Below, piece by piece: positions 33,871 through 44,603 of a stretch of DNA of 64,000 nucleotides. Source of the DNA: JAFLCL01 sp039809495 (GTDB taxonomy: Bacteria; Myxococcota_A; Polyangia; Polyangiales; Sandaracinaceae); the NCBI GenBank assembly GCA_039809495.1, contig JBDHVC010000018.1, positions 1 to 64,000 on the forward strand, read 5' to 3'. Both the position numbers and the translations under genes were made by a program. Within the stretch, counting starts at the first letter, position 1, and every line of letters starts with the position of its first letter. The notes beneath the pieces are model-generated. The model was not told the DNA's origin. It saw only the letters and a program-made list of their open reading frames with translations, and searched no databases.

Positions 33871-35775
33871 ATGTCCAGCCCCGACGCTCCCTCCTCGCCG
33901 CCGCCGGGCGGCAAGCGCTCCGCGCCCATCGAGCACCGCTGCGCGGAGATGGGATCGAAGAGGCCTACGCCGAGCGAGGATCGGGCGATCGCGAGGAGGC
34001 TCCTCGCGGCGGGGGACGTGGGACACGCCGTGCTCCACGCGTCGTTCGCGCTCGCGCTCGAGCCCACGGATCCCGAGCAGCCAGCGCTCACCGACGCGCT
34101 CTTCGCCGCGAGCGACGACCCGCTCTCGCTCGTGCCGATCGAGGGCACGACGTACTTCGGCGTCGTCGCGCTGCGCGCGCTCTTCCTTCGGCGCCTCGGC
34201 CACGTGCCCGAGGCGCTCGAGCTGCTCGTGCAGGTCGTCGCGGTGCGGCCCGATCTCCCCTTCGGAGAGTGGGTCGACGCGTTCTTCGACGACGCGACGG
34301 TCGCCGCGATCGATCCGAAGCTCGCCGCGCGGCTCTTCGACCTCGGGGCGCAGCGGCTCGTCTCGACCGAGCTCGGCGTGATGCGCGGGCGGCCTCTGGC
34401 CGAGCGCCTCGCGCACGCGGCGAGGCGGGTGCGCGCCCACCACCCCACGCACTCGGAGATGAGCTTCGCGCTCGCGCGCACGCTCCGCGTCGCCGCCGCG
34501 TTCGACGAGGCGCTCGCGGTCGCCGAGGAGGAGCACGCCGCGCGCCCCACGTATCGCTCCGCCATCTTCCTCGCGGGGGTCCACCGCGATCGAGGCGAGC
34601 TGAGAGAGGCGCACGCCCGCTTCGAGGAGGCGCTCGCGAAGGAGCCCGAGGACGTCGCGGTGCGGCTCGACATGGGCGATCTCTCCCTCGATCTCGGCCG
34701 CCCCGACGACGCGATCGCGCAGTACGACTGGGTCCTTGCGAAGGAGCCCGAGGACGCCTGGGCCAAGCCGTCGCGCGTCTATGCGCGCTTCGTGAAGACG
34801 GGCGATCTCTCGGCGCGAGACGAGCTCGAGCGCCTCGCGGAGGCGGACGCGAAGGGGCGAGCGCGATCGCTCTCGCTCGCGATCACGCCGTACCTCGGCT
34901 TCCTCCCTCGCCGGCCCGAGTCCGTGCTCGGCGCGGTCGACGCGATCCGCGAGCGCGCTCGCCTCGAGGGGCTCGAGGAGCTGAAGAGGCAGCCCATCCA
35001 GCTCCGGATCCCCTCGCTCGAGGCGCCGAGCGCGATCCGCGCAGCCGGCGCGCAGCTCGTCGAGATGGGGCTCGGCGTCGACATCCAGATCGGCGCCATC
35101 CCGAGCCCCGATCCCCGCGCGCCCATCGGGGAGACGACCTACCAGCTCTTTCGCTACGAGGGGGCGTCGTCCAAGCCGGTCCTCCCGCCCGCGTCCGAGA
35201 AGACCGCGATCGCGATCGCGCGGCTCGCGGCGAGCCGCTTCCACGGGCCGAGCTGGGCGGAGCTCGCGCGGCGGACGGCGAAGGAGCTGACCTTCGAGAA
35301 GGTCCCCGAGCTGCTCTCGCTGATGGTGATCTTCCCTCCGCTGCCCCGCGCCGTGCTCCCGAACGGCGATCCGGCGCCTGCGCCCTTCCGCGTGCCCGAC
35401 TGGTGGTTCCGGGTGCAGGTCGCGGTGGCGCTGGTCATCGCCTTCATCGACGAGGGCTGGGAGGACTCGGTGCGACGCCGCGCGCTCGAGTCGATGGTGC
35501 TCGGTCCGCCCGACTGGATCACCACGGCCGGGATGGTCGCGCTCACGGCGCTCGCGAACATCGATCCGGTCGCGCGCCCGCACGCCGAGGGCCTGCTCTA
35601 CGGGCTCATCCGGCCCGCGACCTCGTCGATCGAGCACGACACGATCGCGCTCCCGCTCGCGCACTGCCTCCTCCAGCTCCCTGGGCTCGATCCCGAGACG
35701 CGCCAGTCCTTTCGCGAGCTGCGCGCGGAGATGGAGCAGGTGAGCGCCGCGCGCGCGCCCTCGGCTCGGCACTGA
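33871..35775 (+). CDS. Large TPR-repeat protein, function unknown
   Basis: A 634-residue soluble protein. Several TPR-like units occupy about residues 35-330. Examples are RRLLAAGDVGHAVLHASFALALEPTD, ALRALFLRRLGHVPEALELL, LAGVHRDRGELREAHARFEEAL and LDLGRPDDAIAQYDWVLAKEPED. The C-terminal 200 residues form a separate domain (YQLFRYEGASSKP, RFHGPSWAELARRTAKEL, RVPDWWFRVQVAVALVIAFIDEGWE) that I do not recognise. No signal peptide is seen. It probably scaffolds protein interactions. Confidence 0.8.
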   Translation: MSSPDAPSSPPPGGKRSAPIEHRCAEMGSKRPTPSEDRAIARRLLAAGDVGHAVLHASFALALEPTDPEQPALTDALFAASDDPLSLVPIEGTTYFGVVALRALFLRRLGHVPEALELLVQVVAVRPDLPFGEWVDAFFDDATVAAIDPKLAARLFDLGAQRLVSTELGVMRGRPLAERLAHAARRVRAHHPTHSEMSFALARTLRVAAAFDEALAVAEEEHAARPTYRSAIFLAGVHRDRGELREAHARFEEALAKEPEDVAVRLDMGDLSLDLGRPDDAIAQYDWVLAKEPEDAWAKPSRVYARFVKTGDLSARDELERLAEADAKGRARSLSLAITPYLGFLPRRPESVLGAVDAIRERARLEGLEELKRQPIQLRIPSLEAPSAIRAAGAQLVEMGLGVDIQIGAIPSPDPRAPIGETTYQLFRYEGASSKPVLPPASEKTAIAIARLAASRFHGPSWAELARRTAKELTFEKVPELLSLMVIFPPLPRAVLPNGDPAPAPFRVPDWWFRVQVAVALVIAFIDEGWEDSVRRRALESMVLGPPDWITTAGMVALTALANIDPVARPHAEGLLYGLIRPATSSIEHDTIALPLAHCLLQLPGLDPETRQSFRELRAEMEQVSAARAPSARH

Positions 35776-35841
35776 CGACGCGCGCCGCGCTCGTTGCGCT
35801 CACGGTGGACGCGCCGGGGCCGGTGCGTGAACATCGGGCCG

Positions 35842-36555
35842 ATGGACCGCGGCCTCTCCTCGATCGCGTCGCCGGCCGCGCGGGCCCGCGCGCTCGCGCT
35901 CGTCGCGACCCTGCTCCTCGCCGGCTGCGGCGCCCCGAGCGCCGCTCGGCCCGACGACGCCGCGCGCGTCCTGCGCGGGGAGGCAGGCCTCGAGGCCGAC
36001 GACGACGCCCCTCGCTTCGCCCTCCCCGGGCTCGAGGTGCCCGAGCCTCCCTCCTCGGTCGACGTCGACGATCCGGCGCTCGAGCCGATCCTGCGGCTCT
36101 CGGAGGCGCTCCTCACGCGGGCGCGGGCCGAACCCGACCCGACGGCCAACGGCGAGCGCGCCGCGAGCTCCCAGATCGATCGCTACGGGCCGTGGATCGG
36201 GTCGATCGCGAGCGGGATCCGCGATCTCTGGCACGCGCTCGAGCGCCTCGAGACCCGCCAGCTCGGGGTCCACGTCGTCGCGTGCGCGGTCGTGGGCGGC
36301 ACGCTCCGCGCGGTCGCCTCGCGCATCGACGAGCTGCCTGCGCCGCCGAGCGTCGACACCGACGAGCTCCGCGAGACCTTCCGCGACGCGCTCCACGGGG
36401 TGACGGAGCCCATCCGCGACCGCGCGACGCAGGCGCTCGGTGTCTGCGCGAGCGAGGCGGTCGGCTCGGCCGATCCGAGCCTCGACGAGTGGCGAAGGTG
36501 GTGCGACGACGCGAACCCGCGCGGCGTCACCCGCGCCGCCTCGGGCGTCCGCTGA
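35842..36555 (+). CDS. Lipoprotein, function unknown
   Basis: A 237-residue lipoprotein. The signal ARALALVATLLLAGC gives the lipidated Cys. An acidic linker follows, then a helical domain with SQIDRYGPWIGSIASGIRDLWHALERLETRQLGVHV and REAF-like helices, ending RWCDDANPRG. Cysteines later in the domain (VVACAVVGG, LGVCASEA, RRWCDD) may pair. It is convergent with the osmC gene. The ATG at 35842 was chosen to fit the signal peptide. Confidence 0.75.
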   Translation: MDRGLSSIASPAARARALALVATLLLAGCGAPSAARPDDAARVLRGEAGLEADDDAPRFALPGLEVPEPPSSVDVDDPALEPILRLSEALLTRARAEPDPTANGERAASSQIDRYGPWIGSIASGIRDLWHALERLETRQLGVHVVACAVVGGTLRAVASRIDELPAPPSVDTDELRETFRDALHGVTEPIRDRATQALGVCASEAVGSADPSLDEWRRWCDDANPRGVTRAASGVR

Positions 36556-36574
36556 CGGCGCGCGCGCCCCGTCA
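36553..36574. terminator. Inverted repeat with both stop codons
   Basis: TGACGG (36553-36558) and CCGTCA (36569-36574) bracket CGCGCGCGCC. The arms include the stop codons of the lipoprotein and osmC genes, and the stem continues inward after one mismatch. Confidence 0.45.
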
Positions 36575-37018
36575 GCTCGTCGCGGCGACCTCGGCCGCCC
36601 ACGAGACCTGGATGCTCGGATCGAGCGACGCCGACACCGAGCAGTACTTCTCGACGCCGAGCTTCACGGCGCGCTCAACCTTGTGCGCGTCGAGCGGCCG
36701 CTCTCCCGCGCGAGCGTGAGCGACGAAGCGCAGGCGCACCGCCGTGAAGGGGGCGGGGGTCGCGTCCTTGCGGTCGGCCTCCGCGTAGACCGCGAGGTCC
36801 GCGAGCGGCTCCTTCTGCTGCTCGAGGATCGAGACGACGTCCATCGACGCGCAGCCCGCGATCGCGGTGAGGAAGAGCTCGATCGGCCGCATGCCGCGAT
36901 CCTCGCCTCCGTTCGCCGGCGCGCCGTCGAGGATGGTCTCACAGCCATAGCCGCCCTTGGCGCGGAAGGCGGTGGGGCCGACGCGATGCAGCTCGGCGGT
37001 GATGAGGGGCTTCGACAT
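36572..37018 (-). CDS. OsmC/Ohr-family peroxiredoxin-like protein
   Basis: OsmC/Ohr proteins reduce organic hydroperoxides with two cysteines. The 148-residue protein has Cys56 in LFLTAIAGCASMDV and Cys126 in GVEKYCSVSASL at the family positions. The Arg in MRPIELFL is near its usual place. YhfA-like and OsmC subgroups cannot be told apart here. GAGG precedes the ATG at 37018. It is a likely oxidative-stress defence gene. Confidence 0.9.
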   Translation of the reverse strand: MSKPLITAELHRVGPTAFRAKGGYGCETILDGAPANGGEDRGMRPIELFLTAIAGCASMDVVSILEQQKEPLADLAVYAEADRKDATPAPFTAVRLRFVAHARAGERPLDAHKVERAVKLGVEKYCSVSASLDPSIQVSWAAEVAATS

Positions 37019-37174
37019 GATGACCTCGGCTTCTTGATGGAGGCTTGGCTTATGAGAGCGCTCGCGGCGCGTCGCAACCCTCCGATCCGGGAGGATCGCG
37101 CGCGGCCGCCTCGAGCCAGCGCGGCGCCCGCCGTCCGAGCGCGCTCGGGCCCCGAACGACCGGCGCGCCGCGGC

Positions 37175-37755
37175 TCACCTCGCGGCGGAGCCCTGGGCGC
37201 AGCTCGCGTCGGCGAGCGCGCGGAGCTGCTCGAGCTCGCGCCGAACGACCTCCTCGCTCACGATCTCGAAGCGCCCGAGCGCCTGCGCGAGATCGAACCC
37301 AGCCTCGACGCTCGCGGGGAACTGGATCCGGATCCGAAAGGGCGACGCGAGGACGAAGCTGGCGGCCGTCGTCCGCATGAGCGAGCCCGCGAGGCCGCCA
37401 CCGAGGAGCGGGATGATGACGTACCCGATGCTCGGGCGCAGGCGCGTGAAGATGTCGTACGTCACCCTCCGCGCCTCGCCCCCGAGGATCAGATCCGCCT
37501 CGAAGGGGACCACGGTGAAGGGCGCGAAGACGTCGAAGTGGCCGTACCTCGCGGCGGCCTCCGTGTAGAGCCGCCCGCACTCGATCACCCGCTCCCGGTT
37601 CAAGGGGGCGTTCCAGTGGCCGATGACCCAGGGCCCGACGCGTCGGATCGCCCAGCCTGGACCTTCTACGATCGGGGAGAGGTCGAGCGCGCTCGCGCTC
37701 GGGGAGCTGGAGCCCGCGGCGTCGAGTCGACGCTTCAGGGTGGGCTCCCTCGCCA

Positions 37756-37756
<1 letters not shown>
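37175..37756 (-). CDS. Unrecognised 193-residue protein
   Basis: I do not recognise the family. A basic N-terminus (MAREPTLKRRLDAAG) precedes an alpha/beta domain. Motifs are GPGWAIRRVGPWVIGHWNAPLN, RLYTEAAARYGHFDVFAPFTVVPFEADLILGG and IRIQFPASVEAGFDLAQAL. A hydrophobic stretch, IGYVIIPLLGGGLAGSLM, could be buried or membrane-associated. The ATG at 37756 shares one base with the acs stop (TGATG), so the two are translationally coupled and it may support acetate metabolism; that is inference. Confidence 0.75.
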
Positions 37757-39729
<1,973 letters not shown>

Positions 39730-39841
39730 TTCCTCTTCGCGTCGCGGCGGTCCAGGACCGCGACGGGAGCCGGATTGTCATCCGCCCCGCCGCGCTTGGG
39801 AAGGGCGGAGATGGCGCGATGAAGGGGGCGATCGGGCGTGG

Positions 39842-39847
39842 TAGGCA
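39842..39847 (+). promoter_or_regulatory. -10-like TAGGCA before the 39854 gene
   Basis: TAGGCA ends 6 bases before the ATG at 39854. It differs from TANNNT only at the last base, so it is a weak leaderless candidate. Confidence 0.3.
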
Positions 39848-39853
39848 GGCCGC

Positions 39854-40618
39854 ATGGCGTCCTCTCGCGACGTGATCGACGAGCCCGGCGCGTGGCGATC
39901 GTTCTCGTCGCCGCGCGCGCCCTCGGTCCGCCTCGGCCTCGCCGCGTGCGCGCTCGTCGAGCGCGGGGGCTCGCGCGATCGGCGCGAGCGCTTCGAGACG
40001 CCGCTTCGAGCGTTCGTGGCGCTCGGGAACCGCGCACGCGCCCTCACCCGCCGAGGGTACGCGGAGGCGCCGATCGTCGATCCCGCGCTCGAGGCGCCGC
40101 GGCTCGCCGCCTTCGACGCGATCGAGCGCTACGCCTCGACGCTGGATCCGCGCCGCTCGCTGCCGCGCCAAGAGCTCGCGATCGCGCGCGGGCTCGAGCG
40201 CGCGATCCGGGGCGGCGATCCCCGCCCGGCGGAGGCCCTCGCGACGCTCGCGCTCTCGCGCTGGCCGAGCGCGTGCGACGTCGAGCCCGCCCTCGCGGCC
40301 GCGCCGCTCGCGCCCGAGGCGCTCCATCGGGTACTCGCTCGCGAGCTCGCGCGCGAGCGGCGGGGGTACCCGAGGGAGCTCGTCCGCCTCGCGCTCGCTC
40401 TGGGCTCTCGCGCGAGCGCGCCCCTCGCGCTCGCCGCGCTCGCGCGCACGCGCGACCCGGACGCGTGGCTCGACGTGCTGATCGAGGGCGAGGCGCTCTT
40501 TGGGCCCGAGGACGCGCCGCGCCTCCTCGCGCTCGCGCGCGAGGCGCCCGATCGCGACACCGCGAGGATGGCGGCGGACATCGCGCGGACGCTCGCGCCG
40601 CGCCCGCGGCGCCGGTGA
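39854..40618 (+). CDS. Unrecognised Ala/Arg-rich helical protein
   Basis: A 254-residue protein, almost all helical and rich in Ala, Arg and Leu. Segments such as RQELAIARGLERAIRGGDPRPAEALATLAL and RELVRLALALGSRASAPLALAALARTRDPDAWLDVLI resemble HEAT or ARM-type solenoid units. There is no signal peptide, cysteine pattern or catalytic motif. It is divergent from acs and convergent with the FG-GAP lipoprotein, sharing a TGACGG/CCGTCA inverted repeat at the 3' end. Confidence 0.7.
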   Translation: MASSRDVIDEPGAWRSFSSPRAPSVRLGLAACALVERGGSRDRRERFETPLRAFVALGNRARALTRRGYAEAPIVDPALEAPRLAAFDAIERYASTLDPRRSLPRQELAIARGLERAIRGGDPRPAEALATLALSRWPSACDVEPALAAAPLAPEALHRVLARELARERRGYPRELVRLALALGSRASAPLALAALARTRDPDAWLDVLIEGEALFGPEDAPRLLALAREAPDRDTARMAADIARTLAPRPRRR

Positions 40619-40641
40619 CGGTCGGGCGAGGCGCGCCGTCA
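40616..40641. terminator. Inverted repeat with both stop codons
   Basis: TGACGG (40616-40621) and CCGTCA (40636-40641) include the stops of the convergent genes and enclose 14 GC-rich bases. Confidence 0.45.
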
Positions 40642-42930
40642 GCCGACGCAGGCGGCCTCGCTCCGCGCCGCGTTGTTGTCCTCGTGGCACTCGACGATGA
40701 GGCCGCGCTCGTCGGCGGTCGCCTCGAACACGCCGTTCGCGGGCACGTCGGCCTCGCAGCTCACCGTCGTGCACACGCCGGGCGCGACCGGCTCCTCCGT
40801 GCGCAGATCGCAGAGGCGCGTGCGCGCGCCGCCCTCGAGCTGATCGAAGACCACCTGGATGCCCGTGTCGAGGAAGACCGTCCCGCGGTTGCAGATGCGC
40901 GCCTCCATGCGCGTCCGCGCGCTGTCGAGGCAGACGGCGGAGACGGACTGGACGGTGAGATCGGGCCCGCCGTCGCCGAGCGTGCCTTGCACGTTCTGGC
41001 GGAAATTGTCGAGGCCGTCGGTCGACCAATTCGGCGTCACGGCGCTCGTGCGCGGCACGGTGCCGTCGTCGTTCACGTTGGTGACGTGGTAGGCGTGCTG
41101 GTTCCAGATGCGCCGCGATCCCGCCCAGCCGTCGCGGCCGTCGCGGTAGACGCGCAGCTCCGCGACGCAGGCCTCGTGCGCGGCGACGCAGCGGCTCTGG
41201 TCGTCGCTCGTCGAGCAGTGGTAGCCCGTCCCGCACTCCTCGTTCGTCGCGCACGCGCAGAAGCCGCCGACGCAGCTCCCGCTCAAGCAGTCGTCCGGCG
41301 AGTCGCAGCGCAGGCCCTCGTGGATGGGATCGAGCGCCGGGCAGTAGCTCGGGTTGCAGGGCCCGCTCATGCCGACGACCATCTCGGCGGAGCCGTCGGC
41401 GTCGACGTCGGCGACGATCGGGTTCTCCGTCCACGTCGAGCTGAAGCGCGCCTGCGAGAAGACGACGGTGCCGTCGCGGCCGTCGTAGACGCGCACGTAG
41501 CACTCGTCGCCGTAGACGACCTCGGCGCGGCCGTCGCCGTTGAAGTCGAAGACCGAGGAGCCCGTGCGTCGGCTCGAGGTGTCCTGCGAGGGGCGCGACC
41601 AGAGGCGCTCGCGCGTCTCGACGTCGAAGACCTCGTACGCGCCGCCGAACGCGACGCCGATCTCGGGGCGGCCGTCGCCGTCGAAGTCGGCGATGGTCGG
41701 CGGGCCCCCGCCCGCGCCGGGCGACGGGGAGAAGACGACGATCGGCTCGCCGTCGAGCGTGTACACCGCGACGCGCCCGTTCGTCGTCTCGCTGACGACG
41801 AGCTCGGGCCGCCCCGGCGCGTCGCCGCGGACGCCCGGAAAATCGCCGAAGTCCGCGACGGCGACGTAGCCCTGCGCGCCGCCGCCCGAGAACGCCGGAT
41901 CCATCGCGAAGGCGCGGCTCGCGGCGTCGTACTGCCAGCGTCCGTCGAAGTCGACGATCTCGAAGCGCCCATCGCCGTCGAAGTCGCCGCCCACCATCGG
42001 GGCGCCCGTGGCCACGCGGCCAAAACCCGGGATCGTGGTGATGCGTCGACCGTCCGCGTCCCACACGACGCCCTCGAAGAAGACCTCGGGGCGGCCGTCG
42101 TCGTCGAGATCGTAGAGCGAGACGGCGCCCCACTGGCAATCGCCCGAGCCGGCCCGATCATCGGTCGTCCCATCGGCCAGCGTCGTCGCCCAGAGGCGTC
42201 GGAGCGTTCCGTCGACGCCCACCGTGTAGGCGACGAGCCCGCCGAGGTGGCGCGCGGCGACGATCTCGGGTCGCCCGTCGCCGTCGAGATCGCCGATCGC
42301 GGGCGTGACCGGTGAGTTGAGGAGCTCGTCGTCCGCGGGCATCGTCCCCTGGACGCGGCACGTCGCGCCGTCGATGACGCGGAGGAAGCCCTGGCCGTCG
42401 CAGCCGCGCGGCGCCTCCTCCACGTAGCGGACGTTGCCGATCGCGACGATCGAGGGGCGCGAGGGGAGGTCGGGGTCCGGCGTGATCCCGAAGTCCGCGA
42501 CGAGCGGCGTGTGCAGGAGCGCGATCGCCTCGGGGTGGGGATCGCCCTCGGGCGCGGTCGTGAACGCGCACTGGAGGTTCGGGATCACGGCCCCCCGCGA
42601 GGCGGCGCGCTCGCAGCTCGGGTCGAATTCCCCATCGCGCCACGGGACGCAGGATCCCGCGACGCAGCGCGCGTCGCCCTCGCAGCGTCCGCCGGGGCCG
42701 CACGGCGTGTGGCCCGCGTCGAGGCCCTCGTGGTCGGCGTCGACGTCGCCGTCCGGCGGCGCTCCGCCATCGGGGCGCGGCACGCAGCGGTGATCGGTGC
42801 AGCTCTCCGTCGCTCGGCAGTCGGCGCTCGTGCGGCAGTCGCCTTCGCCGCTCGGAGGGTCGCAAGAGCAGCCCGAGGCCAGGGTGAGCGCGGCGGTGAC
42901 CGCGAGGAGGGCGCGGAGGGAGACGGTCAT
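40639..42930 (-). CDS. FG-GAP/VCBS-repeat lipoprotein
   Basis: A 763-residue surface lipoprotein. The signal MTVSLRALLAVTAALTLASGC gives the lipidated Cys. A Cys-rich Asp/Gly linker follows, then FG-GAP-type beta-propeller repeats with calcium-binding loops (IGDLDGDGRPEIV, LYDLDDDGRPEVFF, GGDFDGDGRFEIVDFD, IADFDGDGRPEIG, FDFNGDGRAEVVYG, VADVDADGSAEMVVG). After a second Cys-rich section, the last 110 residues look like a CARDB/Ig-like domain (LTVQSVSAVCLDS, MEARICNRGTVFL). It probably binds calcium at the surface and takes part in adhesion. Confidence 0.9.
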   Translation of the reverse strand: MTVSLRALLAVTAALTLASGCSCDPPSGEGDCRTSADCRATESCTDHRCVPRPDGGAPPDGDVDADHEGLDAGHTPCGPGGRCEGDARCVAGSCVPWRDGEFDPSCERAASRGAVIPNLQCAFTTAPEGDPHPEAIALLHTPLVADFGITPDPDLPSRPSIVAIGNVRYVEEAPRGCDGQGFLRVIDGATCRVQGTMPADDELLNSPVTPAIGDLDGDGRPEIVAARHLGGLVAYTVGVDGTLRRLWATTLADGTTDDRAGSGDCQWGAVSLYDLDDDGRPEVFFEGVVWDADGRRITTIPGFGRVATGAPMVGGDFDGDGRFEIVDFDGRWQYDAASRAFAMDPAFSGGGAQGYVAVADFGDFPGVRGDAPGRPELVVSETTNGRVAVYTLDGEPIVVFSPSPGAGGGPPTIADFDGDGRPEIGVAFGGAYEVFDVETRERLWSRPSQDTSSRRTGSSVFDFNGDGRAEVVYGDECYVRVYDGRDGTVVFSQARFSSTWTENPIVADVDADGSAEMVVGMSGPCNPSYCPALDPIHEGLRCDSPDDCLSGSCVGGFCACATNEECGTGYHCSTSDDQSRCVAAHEACVAELRVYRDGRDGWAGSRRIWNQHAYHVTNVNDDGTVPRTSAVTPNWSTDGLDNFRQNVQGTLGDGGPDLTVQSVSAVCLDSARTRMEARICNRGTVFLDTGIQVVFDQLEGGARTRLCDLRTEEPVAPGVCTTVSCEADVPANGVFEATADERGLIVECHEDNNAARSEAACVG

Positions 42931-43064
42931 GGCGCGATGATCGTCGAGCCGATGGCGAAACGCGAGGGGGGCATCGAGGCGCGAGGGTGCGCGCGCGACG
43001 CGGGCTCGAGGGACGTCCGTCGCGCGCTCGACACGAGGCGCGAGGCGACGGTAGAGAGGTGAGC

Positions 43065-43595
43065 ATGGCGATCCAACGCTCCGCCCCCAGGCGCCCCCCG
43101 CGAGCGCGGGAGCTCCCCGACAAGGCCCGGGTCCACGCGGCGCTCCGCGCGTCGCTCGAGCAGGCGCTCGAGGCGATGGCGCGCGCGGCCGAGGAGACGC
43201 GCAAGGGCGCCACGCACGAAGAGAGCCGGAGCGAGGGCGACAAGGACATGCGCGCGACCGAGCAGAGCTACGTGGCGCGCGGGCAGGCGATGCGCACCGA
43301 GCAGCTCGCCGAGGAGCTCGCGCGCTTCGTCGCCGAGCCGATCCGCGGCTTCGACGCGGACGCGAGGATCGCGGTCGGCGCGCTCGTTCGAGCGCGGGTC
43401 GACGACGAGCCGCGCGTGTTCTTCGTCTGCCCGCAGGGCGGCGGGAGCGAGCTCCTCGTGGACGAGCGCCGCGTCACCGTGCTCACGCCGAGCTCGCCAG
43501 CGGGGCGCGCGATCCTGGGCAAGCGCGCCGGCGACGCCTACGAGGTGGAGATCGGGCCGCGGACGCGGAGCTGGGAGATCGAGCGCGTCGGCTGA
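43065..43595 (+). CDS. GreA/GreB C-terminal-domain protein
   Basis: A 176-residue protein whose last 90 residues match the FKBP-like GreA/GreB/Rnk domain (ARIAVGALVRARVDDEPRVFFVCP, VTVLTPSSPAGRAILGKRAGDAYEVEI). The N-terminal part is a basic, helical stretch (RVHAALRASLEQALEAMARAAEETRKG) followed by ESRSEGDKDMRATEQSYVARG. It is shorter than the GreA coiled coil and lacks the obvious acidic tip pair. It probably binds the RNA polymerase secondary channel without classical cleavage activity. GAGAGGTGA precedes the ATG at 43065. Confidence 0.82.
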   Translation: MAIQRSAPRRPPRARELPDKARVHAALRASLEQALEAMARAAEETRKGATHEESRSEGDKDMRATEQSYVARGQAMRTEQLAEELARFVAEPIRGFDADARIAVGALVRARVDDEPRVFFVCPQGGGSELLVDERRVTVLTPSSPAGRAILGKRAGDAYEVEIGPRTRSWEIERVG

Positions 43596-43607
43596 CGGCG
43601 CGCCTCA
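43593..43607. terminator. Palindrome with both stop codons
   Basis: TGACGGCGCGCCTCA is a perfect palindrome apart from one bulged C. It carries the stop codon of each convergent gene at its ends around GGCGCGCC. Confidence 0.5.
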
Positions 43608-44432
43608 CGGTTCGGGGCGATCCGTCGGCTCGGAGGCGTCGATCCGCGGCGCGAGCGCGCGGCGCAGCGCGCGGATCTCCTCGTTCAGCGCGTCCACCTT
43701 GCGCTCGAGCTCGTCGTTGTTGTCGGCCACCATCGCGTCGACGAAGACGCTGTTGACGAGCGAGAGGCCGAGGACGCCGCAGACGAGGAGCACGCTCGAG
43801 AAGAACGCGTGGGTCGCGAGCTCGGAGACGCCGTCGAGGCGGCCCGCGACGGTGTCGGGGATGTCGAACCAGCCCTCCACGGTGAAGATCTTGAAGGTCG
43901 AGTAGAGCGCGCGGAGCGGATCGCCGTAGTACTCCGGCGCGACCTCGCCGAAGAGGCGACAGCTCACGATCGAGACGACGACGAGGCCGATCAAGAGGCC
44001 GGCGATGAGCGCGACGGAGCGATCGAAGGCGCGCTTGACGCCGCGGAAGATCTTGTCGACCTGATCCCCGAGGAAGTGGAGTGAACGGAACGACTTGAAC
44101 GCGCGCAGCGCGCGGAGCGCGAGCAGGACGTTGCTCGAGTGCTCGACCGGCAGCGCCCACGCGAGCAGGGTCGGGAGCGCGACGACCACGAGCGCGAAGT
44201 CGAACTGGTTCCAGTGGTGCGCGAAGTACCCCCTCACGCCGAGGTGCCGGATCTTGATCGCGGCCTCGATCGCGAAGAGCAGCGTGAAGAGATCGTCGAC
44301 GCGATCGAGCACGCCGCGCGTCTCGCGCGGGAGCTCGGAGAAGCCCTGCGTGAAGAGCACGAGCACGTTCAGCCCGATCAGCGCGAGGATGAAGCGCTCC
44401 TCGAGGAAGCGTCGTTCGATCGCCTGCCACAT
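43605..44432 (-). CDS. Voltage-gated-type ion channel subunit
   Basis: A 275-residue single-domain channel of the bacterial Nav superfamily, which works as a tetramer. S1-S3 span about residues 12-95. S4 (VLLALRALRAFKSFR) carries R107, R110, K113 and R116 every third residue. The pore has the filter STFKIFTVEGWFDIP, with E186-G187-W188 where bacterial sodium channels have ESW. S6 ends near residue 236, and a charged helix (NDELERKVDALNEEIRALRRAL) forms the C-terminal coiled coil. Ion selectivity cannot be told. The ATG follows TAAGAT by 6 bases. Confidence 0.9.
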   Translation of the reverse strand: MWQAIERRFLEERFILALIGLNVLVLFTQGFSELPRETRGVLDRVDDLFTLLFAIEAAIKIRHLGVRGYFAHHWNQFDFALVVVALPTLLAWALPVEHSSNVLLALRALRAFKSFRSLHFLGDQVDKIFRGVKRAFDRSVALIAGLLIGLVVVSIVSCRLFGEVAPEYYGDPLRALYSTFKIFTVEGWFDIPDTVAGRLDGVSELATHAFFSSVLLVCGVLGLSLVNSVFVDAMVADNNDELERKVDALNEEIRALRRALAPRIDASEPTDRPEP

Positions 44433-44438
44433 GAGCGC

Positions 44439-44444
44439 ATCTTA
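44439..44444 (-). promoter_or_regulatory. -10-like TAAGAT before the channel gene
   Basis: TAAGAT on the minus strand ends 6 bases before the ATG at 44432, with no Shine-Dalgarno. Confidence 0.45.
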
Positions 44445-44525
44445 CGGGAGTCTCGGCGGCGACACGCGCCACCATCGCGCGAGCGGTGACGCGCGCGAGG
44501 TGGCTGCGGCGCGCGTCGCGTCTGC

Positions 44526-44531
44526 TAGCAT
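44526..44531 (+). promoter_or_regulatory. -10-like TAGCAT upstream of carA
   Basis: TAGCAT lies 72 bases before the carA ATG, so unlike its relatives it would give a leader of about 65 bases. GAAGGA near 44592 could be the ribosome site. No obvious pyrimidine-responsive attenuator is seen. Confidence 0.35.
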
Positions 44532-44603
44532 CGCGCGCCCCGTCCGACCCGGCGTCAGGCCCAGCCTGCTCCGATCGATCGCGCGGGCGCGAAGGACGGC
44601 TCC

